This document shows, piece by piece, positions 8,783 to 15,981 of a stretch of 19,759 bases of DNA (its first letter is position 1; every line of letters starts with the position of its first letter). Source of the DNA: an uncultured Candidatus Saccharibacteria bacterium. GTDB lineage: Bacteria; Patescibacteriota; Saccharimonadia; Saccharimonadales; Saccharimonadaceae. Made by a program: the position numbers and the translations under genes. Where the stretch lies: positions 1 through 19,759 of the forward strand of contig CALHQU010000072.1 in NCBI GenBank assembly GCA_938038145.1. Direction: 5' to 3'. The notes under the pieces are model-generated. The model made no database searches. It was not told the DNA's origin and saw only the letters and a program-made list of their open reading frames with translations.

Positions 8783-11686
8783 TTATCTCAAGCTAATCAT
8801 TACTTCACTATCGTCATCATCACCATTGCGCAAATCGAGCCGATTCTTAACCACAGGTTGGCTCGGTTTTACATTTACAGAAGAGGCAGGGTTATTATTT
8901 GTAGTCATGGACACATTTGTCCTATTGACGACAGCACTATCTATCGCAGAAGGTTGACTTTGTTGTTTGCTGTCAAGATTAGAAGCTGTAGCATTTACGC
9001 TATTTATATTAGAAGGCGCATTATTAACCACCCCTGGGCGACCTTGCGGATTCTGTATTTGTGAGGAAGCCTGTGGGGCTTGCGAATTTACTGGTCTTAC
9101 GGTTGTTGAGTTAGAAGCAGGCTTTCCTCCTAGCTGTTGTCTCTTCGCTAGCCATTCATCCAAGAACGATGACCCACCAGGTGCCTTTTGATTAGCAGAA
9201 GGCGCTAATTGAGAAGGATTCGTCTTTGGCTGGACACTACCTCTAATCCTGTCAAATATCTCCTTTTCAACAACAGCTCGTGGTCTACCGTATTTAGCAG
9301 CAGATAGCCTTACTAACGCGTCCCTCAGCTGATTATTAACTTGCCCCATCGGAGGAATCCAATTCATGCTAAACGGCGCAGACGGCACATTATTAATCAT
9401 CACAGAAGTTATAGATTGGAAGTTTGGCAATTTAGCCAAGTCATCGACATCGAAGGTCGGCTGGAATTTCTTAACCATCAATTCGGCGTCAGTCACACCG
9501 ATACGCCCAGAAATAACTGTACCGACGTTACCAATAATAGCTTCTCGTATCTTATCTGTTAGCTGCGTCATAAACTGGTTACCCATAATAAGACTCAATT
9601 TATACTTACGAGCCTCAGACAAAATAGATTCAAAGCTGTCAGTGGCGAAGTTCTGGAACTCATCAACATACAATGAGAAATCAACTCGCTGATCCTCTGG
9701 AATATCCGCCCGAGACATCGCTGCTGCTTGAAACTTCATCACAAAGATAATACCCAAAAGCTTAGAGTTAAGCTCACCCATCTTACCTTTCGACAAATTG
9801 ACTAGCAAAATCTTATTATTATCCATAATTTCGCGCAAATTAAATCCAGATTTCGTCTGACCAATGATATTGCGCATTGCATCGTTGGAAATAAATGGAC
9901 CAAACTTCGATACAACCCATGAAATAACCTCGCCTGCCTCATTCGACCTCTGTGACGCAGGAAATTCCTTTGTCCAGAAATCAATAACTTGCTGATCTTT
10001 TACATATTTAAGCTTGCTTTTCACAAATTCAGGATCAATAAGACACTTCGGCACGTCAATAAACGTTCCACCAGCAGGATCTGACATCAACAGCAAAGCA
10101 CAGTTTCTAAAAATATGCTCCAGGCGAGGACCAACAATTCCCGTATGTCCTGGATCGTAAAGGCCATACAGCATATTAATCGCCTCTTGAACCAAAAAGT
10201 CTTTTTGGTCTGGAGTGTCGAACTCAAACATATTCAACCCAATTGGATTAGTCATGTCAGCAGGATTAAAGTAGATAATATCCTCAACGCGTTCTTTCGG
10301 AACCTTACCTAATAAAGACTCAACCAAGTCGCCGTGCGGATCAATAAAGGCGAATCCTCGACCGTCCATCATATCCTGATATGCCATATTCTCTTGCAAT
10401 ACAGACTTACCAACTCCTGTTTGACCAATAATATATACGTGACGACGACGGTCTTTTGTCCCGATTCGAATAGGCTTCTTGACTCCTCGAAATTCGTTAT
10501 ACCCAATCAGCAAACCCTCATCCAAAACGTCTGTTGGTCCATCAACCTGCTTGGACATCTGTCGCTTAACTTGTGAAGTCGGTATCGCGTTAGCTCCAGG
10601 TAAATGGAATAACGTTGCCATTTCTACACTGTTGAGAATATTACTACGAGTTTCCTGAGGGAAGAACCTCATAATATAAGCTGTTGTCATTTCCTCAACA
10701 TTCCTGGTTAAAGAGAACTTAAACCCATTATTACGCGGTGAGTCAAATAACGAGAAGGCTGCTATTATATTTTTTAACAGCACTTGAGAGCGTGCTGCAG
10801 TGTTTGACGAAATTACAACACGCACCAAAACTTCATACGCAGGATAGCGAGCTTTTTCGCTGATAGCATCCACTTCCGCCTGCTCTAAAGATGTTAGCTG
10901 CTTGTCCTCAGAATTAGAACCACCGTCTTTTTCATTATTCTCTGGCGGTTTCCACAGAGCCTCCATAATATCCATAGGAGCAACGCCTCCAAAGCCTTTC
11001 TTCTTGCCCTTATTTTTCTTCATCCCATCAATATGAGACTCTGAAGCCTTGGACCAACCGTCATACGCCGGACGTAGTAAAAATTGCACACCTATTCCAT
11101 CTTCTTTGGACGCCGAAGATAAAGCATTTAATAATGCCCTGGAGGCATCTCTTTTCGACTCCTGATAAGTCGATATTGGATAAACAAAGGACTTTTTCAG
11201 GGTGAATTCGCCGCCGATGGTTCCGCTCATCTTGCCGACCTTGCTGAATATATTAGTATCAGATACCTCTTCTAGCCTAGCAGAAGGATATGCTGCCGCT
11301 ACAGCTTGGCGAATAACATCAACTAACACTAGCGGAACAACAGCATAATAGTGAACTAACCCACCATGTGCAACAATCTCAAACGATATATGACGTTGGC
11401 CGTAGACTTTACTTTTGAATCCTTTAGTTGCCGTACTTGAGATTATATTGTACATCACCTGGGCTTGCGACAGCACCTCTTCAGTTAAATCTCGCTCATC
11501 TCGATTTGAACTATTGACGTCTTCACTTGTCGGAGGCAAATGTATAAGCAACGGCACCATCTTCAAGCCTCGTTCATAATTTTTGGCTTCCCTCAGCATG
11601 TTACGATACAGCACAAAAGCTACCGCAGAACCAGCGGCTATAATAACAATCGCGATAAAACTAACTATCAAAGGACCAGCACCCAT
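8783..11686 (-). CDS. TraG/VirD4-like type IV secretion ATPase
   Basis: A 967-residue membrane-anchored P-loop ATPase of the VirD4/TraG/HerA-FtsK superfamily. One N-terminal helix (about residues 6-27) is followed by a domain of about 390 residues. The motor domain has Walker A GQTGVGKS (about 420-427), AFIDPHGD and Walker B LYVDEFQNF (about 668-676), which is typical of conjugative coupling proteins. The last ~130 residues are low-complexity (Asn, Gln, Ser, Pro) with an acidic end (NGDDDDSE), probably disordered. The start lies 8 bp after a small acidic protein gene; no strong Shine-Dalgarno was seen. In Saccharibacteria such ATPases accompany type IV pilus/secretion-like genes. No relaxase or VirB4 is present here, so conjugation is not indicated and the substrate is unknown. 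Confidence 0.88.
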   Translation of the reverse strand: MGAGPLIVSFIAIVIIAAGSAVAFVLYRNMLREAKNYERGLKMVPLLIHLPPTSEDVNSSNRDERDLTEEVLSQAQVMYNIISSTATKGFKSKVYGQRHISFEIVAHGGLVHYYAVVPLVLVDVIRQAVAAAYPSARLEEVSDTNIFSKVGKMSGTIGGEFTLKKSFVYPISTYQESKRDASRALLNALSSASKEDGIGVQFLLRPAYDGWSKASESHIDGMKKNKGKKKGFGGVAPMDIMEALWKPPENNEKDGGSNSEDKQLTSLEQAEVDAISEKARYPAYEVLVRVVISSNTAARSQVLLKNIIAAFSLFDSPRNNGFKFSLTRNVEEMTTAYIMRFFPQETRSNILNSVEMATLFHLPGANAIPTSQVKRQMSKQVDGPTDVLDEGLLIGYNEFRGVKKPIRIGTKDRRRHVYIIGQTGVGKSVLQENMAYQDMMDGRGFAFIDPHGDLVESLLGKVPKERVEDIIYFNPADMTNPIGLNMFEFDTPDQKDFLVQEAINMLYGLYDPGHTGIVGPRLEHIFRNCALLLMSDPAGGTFIDVPKCLIDPEFVKSKLKYVKDQQVIDFWTKEFPASQRSNEAGEVISWVVSKFGPFISNDAMRNIIGQTKSGFNLREIMDNNKILLVNLSKGKMGELNSKLLGIIFVMKFQAAAMSRADIPEDQRVDFSLYVDEFQNFATDSFESILSEARKYKLSLIMGNQFMTQLTDKIREAIIGNVGTVISGRIGVTDAELMVKKFQPTFDVDDLAKLPNFQSITSVMINNVPSAPFSMNWIPPMGQVNNQLRDALVRLSAAKYGRPRAVVEKEIFDRIRGSVQPKTNPSQLAPSANQKAPGGSSFLDEWLAKRQQLGGKPASNSTTVRPVNSQAPQASSQIQNPQGRPGVVNNAPSNINSVNATASNLDSKQQSQPSAIDSAVVNRTNVSMTTNNNPASSVNVKPSQPVVKNRLDLRNGDDDDSEVMISLR

Positions 11687-11694
11687 ACAAAACC

Positions 11695-12141
11695 CTACTT
11701 ACTACCGTCGTCATTTTGACCTAAAGTCTTATTATATCGTTTTTTTAAATAATCAGCCTGCAGCTGTGCAATAACTCTATTCCTCTCATATGGATTATCT
11801 TTTGTTAAAGCTATAATCTTTTTAACTTTATCCACCCATTCTCTTTCTATCAAGTCTTCATCCGCTGCCACCAGAGGAGTATCATCATCAGCTACTACCC
11901 CTGACTGCTTCGCACTTTGATCGTCGTTTTGAGATTGAGATAAAGGAACTGTTGTAGTATTATCAACAGGCAAAGCCACGGGTATATTGTTATACTGCTC
12001 AACCCTAGCACCAAGTGACTGCTCGGACTCTCTTCCGACTTCAGGATTTAATGATGTATTTTCTACATTATATTCACCGCCACCTATATTTTGTGGCTGC
12101 ACCTCAGGGGTCCTATTAACTTGTGGCAGTTCGGGATTCAT
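11695..12141 (-). CDS. Small acidic protein paired with TraG-like ATPase
   Basis: A 148-residue protein, not recognised at family level. Residues 1-95 are low-complexity and rich in Asn, Gln, Val and acidic residues, probably disordered. The C-terminal ~50 residues are ordered-looking and charged (DEDLIEREWVDKVKKII ... YERNRVIAQLQADYLKKRYNK), predicted as two amphipathic helices. This kind of C-terminal motif recurs, from memory, in Patescibacteria proteins next to type IV secretion-like ATPases. It ends 8 bp before the TraG-like gene on the same strand, so the pair forms an operon and the protein may be an accessory factor of the ATPase (inference). The ATG lies 6 nt after a TACAAT box, suggesting a leaderless mRNA. 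Confidence 0.8.
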   Translation of the reverse strand: MNPELPQVNRTPEVQPQNIGGGEYNVENTSLNPEVGRESEQSLGARVEQYNNIPVALPVDNTTTVPLSQSQNDDQSAKQSGVVADDDTPLVAADEDLIEREWVDKVKKIIALTKDNPYERNRVIAQLQADYLKKRYNKTLGQNDDGSK

Positions 12142-12147
12142 AAATAT

Positions 12148-12153
12148 ATTGTA
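12148..12153 (-). promoter_or_regulatory. Extended -10 promoter, likely leaderless start
   Basis: The minus strand reads TGGTACAAT, an extended -10 element (TGn plus TACAAT). The ATG of the downstream gene begins 6 nt after it, exactly at the expected transcription start. No convincing -35 and no Shine-Dalgarno is present. Confidence 0.6.
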
Positions 12154-12195
12154 CCACGTAACTACTTAAAATACACGACTACATTCAGGACGAGA

Positions 12196-12573
12196 TTAGT
12201 ATCTTTTATGTATAAAAAAACACGCCAGCAATTCAAACACACCAAGTAATAATATCTCAAAAATCCCAACATCTCCCATCGATTGCATACCCACATAAAT
12301 AACTGGAGCAAGAGAGATTACAGTAGAGTAATAATACGTCTTATACTTAGATTCATTGCGACTATTCTTGAAATTAAAAAACTTCGCAGCTATTCGCTCC
12401 GATGTTAAAAATACTACATAAGTTAGACAGATAAACAGTACATACAAACATACAAAAAACGCTAAAATCCCAAACGGACCAGCAGAACTCGGGTTTGTCG
12501 CGTTCAAAATAACCGCAGTCAAAATCAATGCAACCAACGCTATAAAACTAATTATCTTCATCCCCATACTCAC
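12196..12573 (-). CDS. Small four-helix membrane protein, unknown
   Basis: A protein of about 125 residues, almost entirely hydrophobic, with four predicted membrane helices (about 6-25, 33-57, 82-98 and 102-121), a basic loop between helices 2 and 3 (FKNSRNESKYK) and a short basic C-terminus (HKRY). No family was recognised and no catalytic motif is seen. The start is uncertain: GTG 12573, ATG 12567 and ATG 12561 are all in frame and none has a clear Shine-Dalgarno. TATGAT or TATAGT boxes just upstream could produce a leaderless transcript. A hairpin-rich block with its own upstream promoter (12640-12986) is on the same strand and could be its long 5' leader. The 54-bp gap to the next gene contains that gene's promoter. 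Confidence 0.65.
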   Translation of the reverse strand: MSMGMKIISFIALVALILTAVILNATNPSSAGPFGILAFFVCLYVLFICLTYVVFLTSERIAAKFFNFKNSRNESKYKTYYYSTVISLAPVIYVGMQSMGDVGIFEILLLGVFELLACFFIHKRY

Positions 12574-12639
12574 ATCATACTATACACAAGAAGCCTGAGC
12601 GATAATACTATAGCATATAGACACAAACCATCCGCCGAT

Positions 12640-12951
12640 AAAAAATAACTATTAGGCGCGGGTGCTACTTGCCTATTACCGCTCGAGGCGATTTGACCGC
12701 TCCTTAATTAAGGAGCATTCCTTGCAGTGTTCCTCTGCATACATCCAGGACTCTCACCGCTAGTTCTTTAACGAGGATTAACTGGATGTATGCGGTACTA
12801 ACCGCGCGCTCAACGCTTTTATAAGGCGGAGCATTGGCTGCGTCATTATAAAAATCATGCAGCCAACTGTCCGTCAATTTATACGCAAAATGTAGCTTTA
12901 TATAAATTTTATTGTTAATGTATTTTTGCTTTTTTATTTTTCTAAAAGCTT
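12640..12951 (-). ncRNA. Candidate structured RNA or long 5' leader
   Basis: A non-coding block, visibly GC-richer than the AT-rich DNA around it and dense in perfect hairpins. These are TTGGCTGC/GCAGCCAA (12834-12841 with 12859-12866), GCATACATCCAG/CTGGATGTATGC (12737-12748 with 12782-12793, 12 bp), GCGGT/ACCGC (12792-12796 with 12801-12805), GCAG/CTGC (12724-12738), and the 18-nt perfect palindrome GCTCCTTAATTAAGGAGC (12699-12716). A good minus-strand promoter at 12958-12986 predicts a start near 12951. A weak hairpin (12653-12675) before a T-run (12645-12640) may end it. It matches no riboswitch, SRP, 6S, RNase P or tmRNA consensus that I know. It could be a free RNA or a cis-acting leader of the membrane protein gene starting near 12573. 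Strand is inferred from the promoter. Confidence 0.5.
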
Positions 12952-12957
12952 AACCTT

Positions 12958-12986
12958 ATACTAGCATAACCCTATTTAGATGTCAA
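12958..12986 (-). promoter_or_regulatory. Strong promoter for the structured RNA block
   Basis: On the minus strand: perfect -35 TTGACA (12981-12986), a 17-bp spacer and -10 TAGTAT (12958-12963) preceded by TGC, an extended -10. It points away from the pseudogene and into the hairpin-rich block. Confidence 0.75.
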
Positions 12987-13056
12987 CCATTACTCGTCCA
13001 AAAAATATTGTAATTTTCACCTATTTTTTAATGTTGTTAAAATTATCATCTGTTAA

Positions 13057-13323
13057 TTATTCTCCTATCGCTTTATGGTCATATGTGTATTTTACAACAA
13101 ACTTACCATTTTGAGTATTAGCCAGCACAGATTCTGCTGTCATTTGATAAAGATACCCTCGACTTAGTGACCGCCCAATTGCACGACTAACCTATGATTA
13201 TCTGTCATCCAAACATTGCCACAAAAATAGGTTCGTGCAGTCAATATCAGACCGACGTCTAACATTCAAATCCGCGATAAAATAATAGTCTCTATTCCCT
13301 ACTTTATAAAACTCCGTTAACTT
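13057..13323 (-). pseudogene. Frameshifted remnant of an unknown protein gene
   Basis: Three protein-like segments follow one another on the minus strand in different frames. First is KLTEFYKVGNRDYYFIADLN (from 13323), then CGNVWMTDNHRLVVQLGG, then SRGYLYQMTAESVLANTQNG and onward to KYTYDHKAIGE, ending at a TAA (13057-13059). The first two frames run into stops (after LDDR and GGH) right where the next becomes protein-like, so two small frameshifts explain the break. Upstream of 13323 stops close all frames, so the 5' end is lost or short. The family was not recognised. Being a real decayed gene rather than chance is supported by residue composition unlike translated AT-rich spacer. Confidence 0.55.
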
Positions 13324-13697
13324 TCATTGTCACACTACAGCAAACTTAACAAAATTATTTTTTATATTATTACAAGAACATCCAAACATCAGTATGCACA
13401 TTAAATCTTATACATAAAAATGTTATACAACAGTTTTAATTAAAAATTACAAAACGAAAGTATAAAGTTTATTTATAATACACAAAGCCACCCTTTACAC
13501 TTCAATAAAAGAGCCCTAGAAGATGTGCGATAATTTAATTTGTCGCACACATAAAAGACATAAAAAGCAATCAAACAAACACCAGTCTCTGGTATATAAC
13601 TTCATAGTGAAAGCCATTAGAAAAAATAGTTGCGAAAATTAGAAAGAAGATTATAAAATATGTGGTATTTTTTACTCAACTTTTTACAAAAATATTG
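13324..13697. other. AT-rich spacer, no gene recognised
   Basis: No convincing protein or RNA gene. A 7-bp hairpin TGTGCGA/TCGCACA (13524-13530 with 13543-13549) and ACCAG/CTGGT (near 13581-13593) are present but neither has a T-tract or promoter in the right place. A 33-codon minus-strand frame starting near 13617 lacks a ribosome site and looks like chance. Confidence 0.5.
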
Positions 13698-13726
13698 TTG
13701 ACATAAGCATTTATATAGCTTATTAT
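13698..13726 (+). promoter_or_regulatory. Near-consensus promoter for candidate sRNA
   Basis: TTGACA (13698-13703), 17-bp spacer, TATTAT (13721-13726). It is one of the best sigma70-type promoters in the window and it faces no protein gene. Predicted start near 13733. Confidence 0.75.
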
Positions 13727-13732
13727 AGGGGT

Positions 13733-13833
13733 AGCTTCTGAATAAAAAAGTTATACAGAGGCCAAAAATAAAAAGAAATTGTAAAACTCCACTTTTTTGA
13801 AAACAACCACTACTCGCAGGTGGTTGTTTTTCT
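13733..13833 (+). ncRNA. Candidate small RNA (~100 nt)
   Basis: A short transcription unit defined by a near-consensus promoter (13698-13726) and a good intrinsic terminator (13799-13833). It has no ATG-initiated frame. The 5' part folds as GCTTCTG/CAGAGGC (13734-13740 with 13756-13762 approximately, 7 bp with one GU) around an A-rich loop. The middle is unstructured and A-rich and includes AACTCCAC (near 13786-13793), which is complementary to Shine-Dalgarno sequences. The 3' part is the terminator hairpin. This is the layout of a base-pairing regulatory RNA. It lies convergent to tmRNA. I do not recognise a family. Confidence 0.55.
13799..13833 (+). terminator. Intrinsic terminator of candidate sRNA
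   Basis: AACAACCAC (13802-13810) and GTGGTTGTT (13820-13828) form a 9-bp stem, extended by A-U pairs, with a 9-nt loop and then TTTCT on the plus strand. Confidence 0.8.
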
Positions 13834-13859
13834 ATATTAAAGATAAATTCTACTCTTTA

Positions 13860-13891
13860 GCATAAATAAAGTCAGCGATAAGACTGACTTT
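13860..13891 (-). terminator. Terminator downstream of tmRNA
   Basis: AAAGTCAG (13868-13875) and CTGACTTT (13884-13891) form an 8-bp stem with an 8-nt loop. On the minus strand it is followed by TTTATTTATG. It lies 15 nt past the tmRNA CCA end. Confidence 0.7.
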
Positions 13892-13905
13892 TAATTTAAT
13901 CTATC

Positions 13906-14308
13906 TGGTGGAGCTGCCGGGTACTGCCCCCGGGTCCAACTGGTATCACAGCATTCGTCTACGAGCATAGGCTTATCTAAATTTATTTAATAACGCTACT
14001 CGGATTTAAAATAAACCAAGAAAACCGAGTTCCGTTACGTAGTAAAAGTCCTATATATTCGCTACTTCCGAATATATAGCAAGCAACATAGGTATAACAC
14101 CCTTAGATATTGACTGTTGCCACAATACAAGGATGATCGCTAAAAATTAAGCAGCGATTGGCGCAAAGGCCATCTTAGGAGCGAAAGCGCTCGCTACGAA
14201 TGACTTTGCTTTTGCAACAAAGTTTGCATCTAAAAATATACGTTACGCGTATCGTCGGCTCGCAGAATGTCATGATAAGGTCCAATTGTCTAAAGCTATA
14301 TCAGCCCC
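13906..14308 (-). ncRNA. ssrA: Transfer-messenger RNA (one-piece)
   Basis: A 403-nt tmRNA that rescues stalled ribosomes and tags the peptide for proteolysis. The 5' GGGGCTG (from 14308) pairs with the 3' CAGCTCC before A-CCA (13906), a 7-bp acceptor stem with the G3-U70 wobble that specifies alanine. Helix P2 is well supported: CAATTGG/CCAGTTG, TATCA/TGATA, CATTC/GAATG and CGAGC/GCTCG. An ATACG/CGTAT pseudoknot stem precedes TTTTTAGAT and the resume codon GCA at 14227. The tag begins ANFVAKAKS and ends KMAFAPIAA before TAA at 14147, 26 residues. Strong hairpins (CTATATATTC/GAATATATAG and ACTCGG/CCGAGT) follow. CCA is encoded. Oddities: the T-loop reads GGCAGTA and the D-region GCTTTAGAC where GGATTCGAC is usual. 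Confidence 0.93.
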
Positions 14309-14322
14309 ATATATCGATTTAT

Positions 14323-14328
14323 ATTATA
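14323..14328 (-). promoter_or_regulatory. tmRNA promoter -10 box
   Basis: TATAAT on the minus strand, 14 nt before the mature tmRNA 5' end. The predicted start near 14316 leaves a 5' leader of roughly 7 nt for RNase P to remove. The -35 is not recognisable. Confidence 0.6.
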
Positions 14329-14339
14329 TCTCTATCTCA

Positions 14340-14368
14340 TTCAAAAATCTACATGCTTATGTTTTAAT
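14340..14368 (+). promoter_or_regulatory. comM promoter, likely leaderless mRNA
   Basis: TTCAAA (14340-14345), 17-bp spacer, TTTAAT (14363-14368). The comM ATG begins 6 nt later at the expected start of transcription, and no Shine-Dalgarno precedes it. It is divergent from the tmRNA promoter, with the two -10 boxes about 35 bp apart. Confidence 0.5.
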
Positions 14369-14374
14369 AGATTC

Positions 14375-15898
14375 ATGATTAGTAGAGTTATTTCAGCTAC
14401 ACCCTACGGATTTAGTGGACAAATCATCGAAGTTGAGGGAGATATGTCAAAAGGGCTTCCTAGTCTACAAATTGTCGGAATGGGTAATAAAGCCATCGAT
14501 GAGTCCAGAGATCGAGTACGTAGTGCAATAAAAAACTCTTCCCTAGATTTTCCGAAAGGAAAAATAATCATCAACTTAGCACCGGCAGAGCTACCAAAAG
14601 ACGGATCTCACTTTGATCTTCCCATCGCCTTATCTATTTTATGTATCAGCGGCGCGCTCAACCAAAGCGACGTAAGTAATGCGGTTTTTGCAGGTGAATT
14701 GGCACTAGACGGTAGTCTACGCCCAATACGATCAGCGATCATTACAGCCGAAGTAGCCAAAAACCAAAAAATTAAATCAGTATACGTGCCAGCCCAAAAC
14801 GCCAAACAAGCGGCGCTAGTGACTGGAATTGATGTATTTCCAGTAGAAAACCTAAAATCACTATTCTTACATCTCAAAAAAGAAAAGATTATTAAGCCGA
14901 TAGACAGATCATCAATAAAAAATATATCTCGCAATCATAAAAACGTTCCAACTATCGACGACATCTACGGACAAGAACAAGCAAAGAGAGCTATTCAAAT
15001 AGCAGTTGCCGGAAGACATAATATTTTATTGTCCGGCCCTCCAGGGTCAGGAAAAACTATGTTAGCAAAATCTTTGAAAAATCTATTACCGACCCTATCA
15101 GAGGATGAAATAGTAGAAGTGACAAAACTTCACAGTCTTGGAGAGCACACTATAATAAACAATCCCATAGTAGATAGACCGTTCAGATCACCACATCACA
15201 CCGCAAGTAGAGCGTCTATTATTGGCGGAGGATCGAAAGTACAGCCAGGAGAAATCAGTTTAGCCCATAGAGGTGTCCTATTTCTTGATGAGTTACTCGA
15301 ATATCCGCGCACTATACTTGAATCACTTCGTCAACCCTTAGAGGATCACGAAATTACCGTCAGTCGTGCAAACGGTAAATTCAACTTCCCTGCCAATTTC
15401 TTATTAGTAGCCACAATGAATCCTTGTCCTTGTGGATTTCTTGGAGACCCAGAAAAAACTTGCGTATGTTCACAAAATCAGATTCTCAATTATCAAAAAA
15501 GATTATCGGGACCATTACTCGATCGAATAGATCTAACAGTATCGGTTTCACGAGTTCCCCATGAAAAATTATTAAATAATAAAATGTCGACAAAATCACA
15601 ACAAGATGCATTTTTATCTGAGATACATAAAGCCTACTCTATTCAGAGAGACAGATATAAGTGTAGTTACAAATACAACAATGACATTCCAAGTAGTAAC
15701 GTTGATAAAATTACATCAATCTCAGAATCTGCAAAAACCTTCTTGACTAACGCAGCCAGAAAACTAGATTTAAGCACTCGCAGCTATTTTAAAGTTATAA
15801 AAGTTTCTCGCACTATCGCAGATTTAGAAGGATCCGCGTCTATAGAAGTTCCGCACATAGCAGAAAGCCTACAATACAGACAGATTAATATAGGTTAA
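14375..15898 (+). CDS. comM: ComM / YifB-family Mg-chelatase-like AAA ATPase
   Basis: A 507-residue full-length YifB/ComM protein. The N-terminal Lon-like fold domain (about 1-170) opens with MISRVISATPYGFSG and contains PSLQIVGMGNKAIDESRDRVRSA and NLAPAELPKDGSHFDLPIA. The Mg-chelatase AAA domain has Walker A GPPGSGKT (about 220-227), the HHTAS motif, and Walker B GVLFLDE (about 300-306). The Cys-rich NPCPCGFLGDPEKTCVC (about 349-365) and the C-terminal Mg_chelatase_C domain with RDRYKCSY and LDLSTRSYFKVIKVSRTIADL follow. In Haemophilus and Vibrio, ComM is a hexameric branch-migration helicase for integrating DNA taken up by transformation. Its presence fits Saccharibacteria with competence genes. 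The start lacks a Shine-Dalgarno and lies 6 nt after a -10 box. Confidence 0.95.
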   Translation: MISRVISATPYGFSGQIIEVEGDMSKGLPSLQIVGMGNKAIDESRDRVRSAIKNSSLDFPKGKIIINLAPAELPKDGSHFDLPIALSILCISGALNQSDVSNAVFAGELALDGSLRPIRSAIITAEVAKNQKIKSVYVPAQNAKQAALVTGIDVFPVENLKSLFLHLKKEKIIKPIDRSSIKNISRNHKNVPTIDDIYGQEQAKRAIQIAVAGRHNILLSGPPGSGKTMLAKSLKNLLPTLSEDEIVEVTKLHSLGEHTIINNPIVDRPFRSPHHTASRASIIGGGSKVQPGEISLAHRGVLFLDELLEYPRTILESLRQPLEDHEITVSRANGKFNFPANFLLVATMNPCPCGFLGDPEKTCVCSQNQILNYQKRLSGPLLDRIDLTVSVSRVPHEKLLNNKMSTKSQQDAFLSEIHKAYSIQRDRYKCSYKYNNDIPSSNVDKITSISESAKTFLTNAARKLDLSTRSYFKVIKVSRTIADLEGSASIEVPHIAESLQYRQINIG

Positions 15899-15907
15899 TT
15901 ATTATCC

Positions 15908-15936
15908 TTGAAAATAACAGACATCTCTGTTACAAT
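15908..15936 (+). promoter_or_regulatory. infC operon promoter with internal dyad
   Basis: TTGAAA (15908-15913), 17-bp spacer, TACAAT (15931-15936); start near 15943. A perfect 7-bp inverted repeat, TAACAGA-catc-TCTGTTA (15915-15932), fills the spacer and overlaps the first bases of the -10, a placement that would suit a repressor. Confidence 0.8.
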
Positions 15937-15981
15937 AGCAACTGAGTTAATCTAAAATTGCTTCAAAAAGGAGAGCCAGAG

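Noticed and set aside
8783-11686. Conjugative element or plasmid transfer locus
   Set aside because: A TraG-like ATPase alone, with no relaxase, origin of transfer or integrase, flanked by housekeeping genes.
12774-12805. Resemblance of the GTACCGC segment to a T-box antiterminator
   Set aside because: The AGGGTGGTACCGCG consensus is not met and there is no tRNA-related gene downstream.
12574-14374. CRISPR array or insertion sequence in the gene-poor region
   Set aside because: No regularly spaced repeats, no transposase fragments, no flanking inverted or target-site repeats seen.
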